Shown here: positions 18,284-20,000 of the stretch, piece after piece | Layout of the letters: each line of letters begins with the position of its first letter | Position numbering within the stretch: the first letter of the stretch is position 1 | Assembly (NCBI GenBank): GCA_905221605.1 | Contig: CAJNDS010000317.1 | Location: 85,001 to 105,000 of the forward strand | DNA from: Symbiodinium natans | Taxonomy: Eukaryota > Sar > Dinophyceae > Suessiales > Symbiodiniaceae | Direction of reading: 5' to 3' | Length of the DNA: 20,000 nucleotides | Notes under the pieces: model-generated | What the model saw: the letters and a program-made list of their open reading frames with translations, nothing else | Database searches by the model: none | Told to the model about the DNA's origin: nothing | Translations under genes and position numbers: made by a program

Positions 18284-18447
18284 CCCTAAACCCTAAACCC
18301 TAAACCCTAAACCCTAAACCCTAAACCCTAAACCCTAAACCCTAAACCCTCAACCCTAAACCCTAAACCCTTGACCCTAGACCCTAGACCCTAGACCCTA
18401 GACCCTAGACCCTAGACCCTAAACCCTAAACCCTAAACCCTAAACCT
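18284..18447. repeat. CCCTAAA array with a homogenised CCCTAGA block
   Basis: About 23 heptamers. Canonical CCCTAAA occupies 18284-18350 and 18421-18447; between them lies a pure block of about six CCCTAGA units (18375-18420), preceded by CCCTCAA and CCCTTGA variants. It is the left half of an outward-facing pair with 18526-18738. Confidence 0.95.
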
Positions 18448-18525
18448 CGACGAGTCTCTTGGAAGGAGTGGCTGCAGCGAGAAGCCCAGGCCAAGGCTGC
18501 GGGAACCCAGGCTCCGCCCAGGCCG

Positions 18526-18738
18526 GGTTTAGGGTTTAGGGTTTTAGGGTTTTCGGGTTTTAGGGTTTTAGGGTTTTAGGGTTTTAGGGTTTTTAGGGTT
18601 TTAGGGTTTTAGGGTTTTAGGGTTTTAGGGTTTTAGGGTTTTAGGGTTTTAGGGTTTTAGGGTTGTAGGGTTTTAGGGTTTTAGGGTTTTAGGGTTTTAG
18701 GGTTTTAGGGTTTTAGGGTTTTAGGGTTTTAGGGTTTT
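18526..18738. repeat. Octamer TTTTAGGG array
   Basis: Two heptamers, then about 24-25 units, almost all the octamer TTTTAGGG, with single TTTTCGGG, TTTTTAGGG and TTGTAGGG variants. The octamer differs from the heptamer used elsewhere in the window. TTTTAGGG is known as the telomere repeat of Chlamydomonas-type green algae. Here it is internal and its orientation is opposite to the array 78 bp upstream. Confidence 0.95.
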
Positions 18739-20000
18739 GTTGGTTGGCTTAAGCGTTCACAAAATTCCGGGTTTCGAAGGCTCGAGATAGTAAGCGTTGT
18801 CATAAGAGCTGTAACTACATCGGGTGGTAGTCATAGCAGTACTCAGTATAGGACTAGTATTGCCAGTTTTTTTTGGGCTCCGCCAGCTTCTAGCGAACGA
18901 TTTGTTAAAATGGAGCTTCTTGTGAAGATTACACGTGGATTTTATTTTCAGGAGGATGACACCTAATTCGCCCGTTAGGGACGACGGGATTTAGGAGTGG
19001 TAGTGTTGCAATGTATTAAACCCTCTGGAAAGGGACCGCACGAAGATTTCACAAAGCGACAAAGCGAGGTCTCTGTCAGATTCATACCGGTGCAACACAG
19101 GGATCCAAGGTTGTTCGTGCCAGTTGAGTTGCGCGGACTCCTCGTCCTGACAAGATTGTATCCGTGGTTTTCTGAGTATTTCCATCAGGTTGTATATTAC
19201 TGCTAGCGATATATAGGGTTGTCCAGGCCTTCCAAGCACATTTGTTGGTGCATTTTCTTTGCGACGTCCCCCAGTTTTCATACGGTCGGCGAGCAGTTCT
19301 TTTTTGGGAGGGCTGCCTATAAGGGAAGCTTAACTGTGACAAACACTGTATCAGTACCCTTACATGATCAAAATGCCCATGGTCGTTGTTCCTTGAGGGC
19401 GTTGTTACGCTGAAACTATTCACTGTTATGGCAACCCCAAAAAAATTTAAAGAACAAAAAAAAGAAAGAAGCCCAAGGAATTCTTCAGCAGCTCTCCAAG
19501 GGCCTGAGATGGTCAGCCTCTTCGGTGGGGGGGTTGGGGAAGGGGGCAAATAAAACACGATGTGTTGTAGAAATGGGCCCCGGGCGCGCAGCTGTGAGGC
19601 GGCTCACGTACTTCAGCTTGATGAATCTCCGCTTGACTTCAGCATGTCCTTTTGGGTTCGTTCGAGACACACTTGGCTGCATAAACCATACCATGTAAAG
19701 CCTGGGCTGCAAGTTGGTTCGGGCAGAAGCATGAAGACCTAAGCAATGCTGAGCCCACAAAGATCTGGGCAAGGAAGCGTCTGCAGAGCACGCCGCGAGA
19801 TGAGCGACTGGTGGCAATCCTGGAGCATCTTTCAAGCAACCTTTAGGCTGAGTATAGTATCATGGTTGCTCGTGTTTTTTTGTATTGAACCGGGGTTTCG
19901 AGGGGTTTGGGGCTGCAGCCTTTAGGGCTTGAGGGTCAAGGTAGGAGCTCCCCAAAAGGTTTCTCCTGTAACTGTGGTGGGGTTGAGGGTTTAGGGGAGG
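18739..20000. other. Unannotated sequence to the window end
   Basis: Frames of 60-158 codons overlap on both strands (for example 18991-19281 and 19082-19558 minus, 18997-19206 plus, 19485-19839 in two minus frames). None has a recognisable motif, and the conflicts give no way to choose. Weak GGGTTT/GGGGTTTGGGG units appear at 19888-19935 and 19980-20000, perhaps the start of another telomere-like tract. Confidence 0.45.

Noticed and set aside
18284-18738. A true chromosome end or a head-to-head telomere fusion
   Set aside because: Unique sequence continues on both sides, and the orientation (CCCTAAA then TTTTAGGG) is the opposite of a fusion.
19082-19558. 158-codon minus frame
   Set aside because: Overlaps several other frames on both strands, has no recognised motif and contains Pro/Lys runs from low-complexity DNA.
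1-20000. CRISPR arrays, bacterial operons, tRNA or rRNA genes
   Set aside because: The tandem repeats are telomere-like or simple sequence with no spacers. No Shine-Dalgarno-led gene clusters and no cloverleaf or rRNA signature were recognised.

Overview
The window looks like gene-poor nuclear DNA from a dinoflagellate, most likely a Symbiodinium-like or related core lineage. Three things suggest this. First, degenerate plant-type telomeric heptamers (CCCTAAA/TTTAGGG) are scattered in both orientations through the whole 20 kb. Second, there is a decayed Ty1/copia-like gag with the features I know from dinoflagellate copia elements: a WKFR-type N-terminus, an LSGL-like motif, a Lys-Gly run and a CCHC-type knuckle followed by Trp-Ala. 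Third, coding signal is sparse and low in quality. The assignment is by pattern recognition only; no rRNA, tRNA or spliced-leader gene was found.

Layout. 1-4250: non-coding DNA with telomere-like islands (about 773-867, 1606-1685, 3237-3312), a purine-rich GGATG minisatellite ending in a G19 run (2130-2318), an AT-rich TAGTATACTA patch (2849-3120) and a C15 run. 4245-4944: weak minus-strand coding signal interrupted by a C31 run. 4981-7966: the best-supported object, a 2,986-bp LTR retrotransposon with two LTRs of about 200 bp (about 91% identical by hand alignment), an initiator-Met-like primer-binding site, a purine-rich tract before the 3' LTR and a frameshifted gag-plus-unknown reading frame, but no recognisable protease, integrase, reverse transcriptase or RNase H. 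It sits inside a CCCTAAA-type tract. 7967-11880: telomere-like islands in both orientations, an AT-rich patch and a G29 run. 11882-13366: the 3' part of a second, related element; its LTR (13182-13366) shares the polypurine tract and two internal blocks at matching offsets with the first element, and it also abuts CCCTAAA-like DNA. 13369-15930: more telomere-like DNA, including a perfect 96-bp tract, a facing C18/G14 homopolymer pair and pyrimidine-rich simple sequence. 16174-17061: one plus-strand frame with only two internal stops in about 296 codons, probably a decayed protein-coding gene and possibly a transposase relic. 17062-20000: non-coding, with a striking outward-facing pair of telomere-like arrays, heptamer CCCTAAA at 18284-18447 and octamer TTTTAGGG at 18526-18738.

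No intact, confidently functional host gene is visible. The window is best read as a mosaic of interstitial telomeric repeats, homopolymer expansions and decayed retroelements. The most interesting theme is that both recognisable LTR elements abut telomere-like repeats and share a conserved LTR architecture despite nearly unrelated LTR sequence elsewhere.
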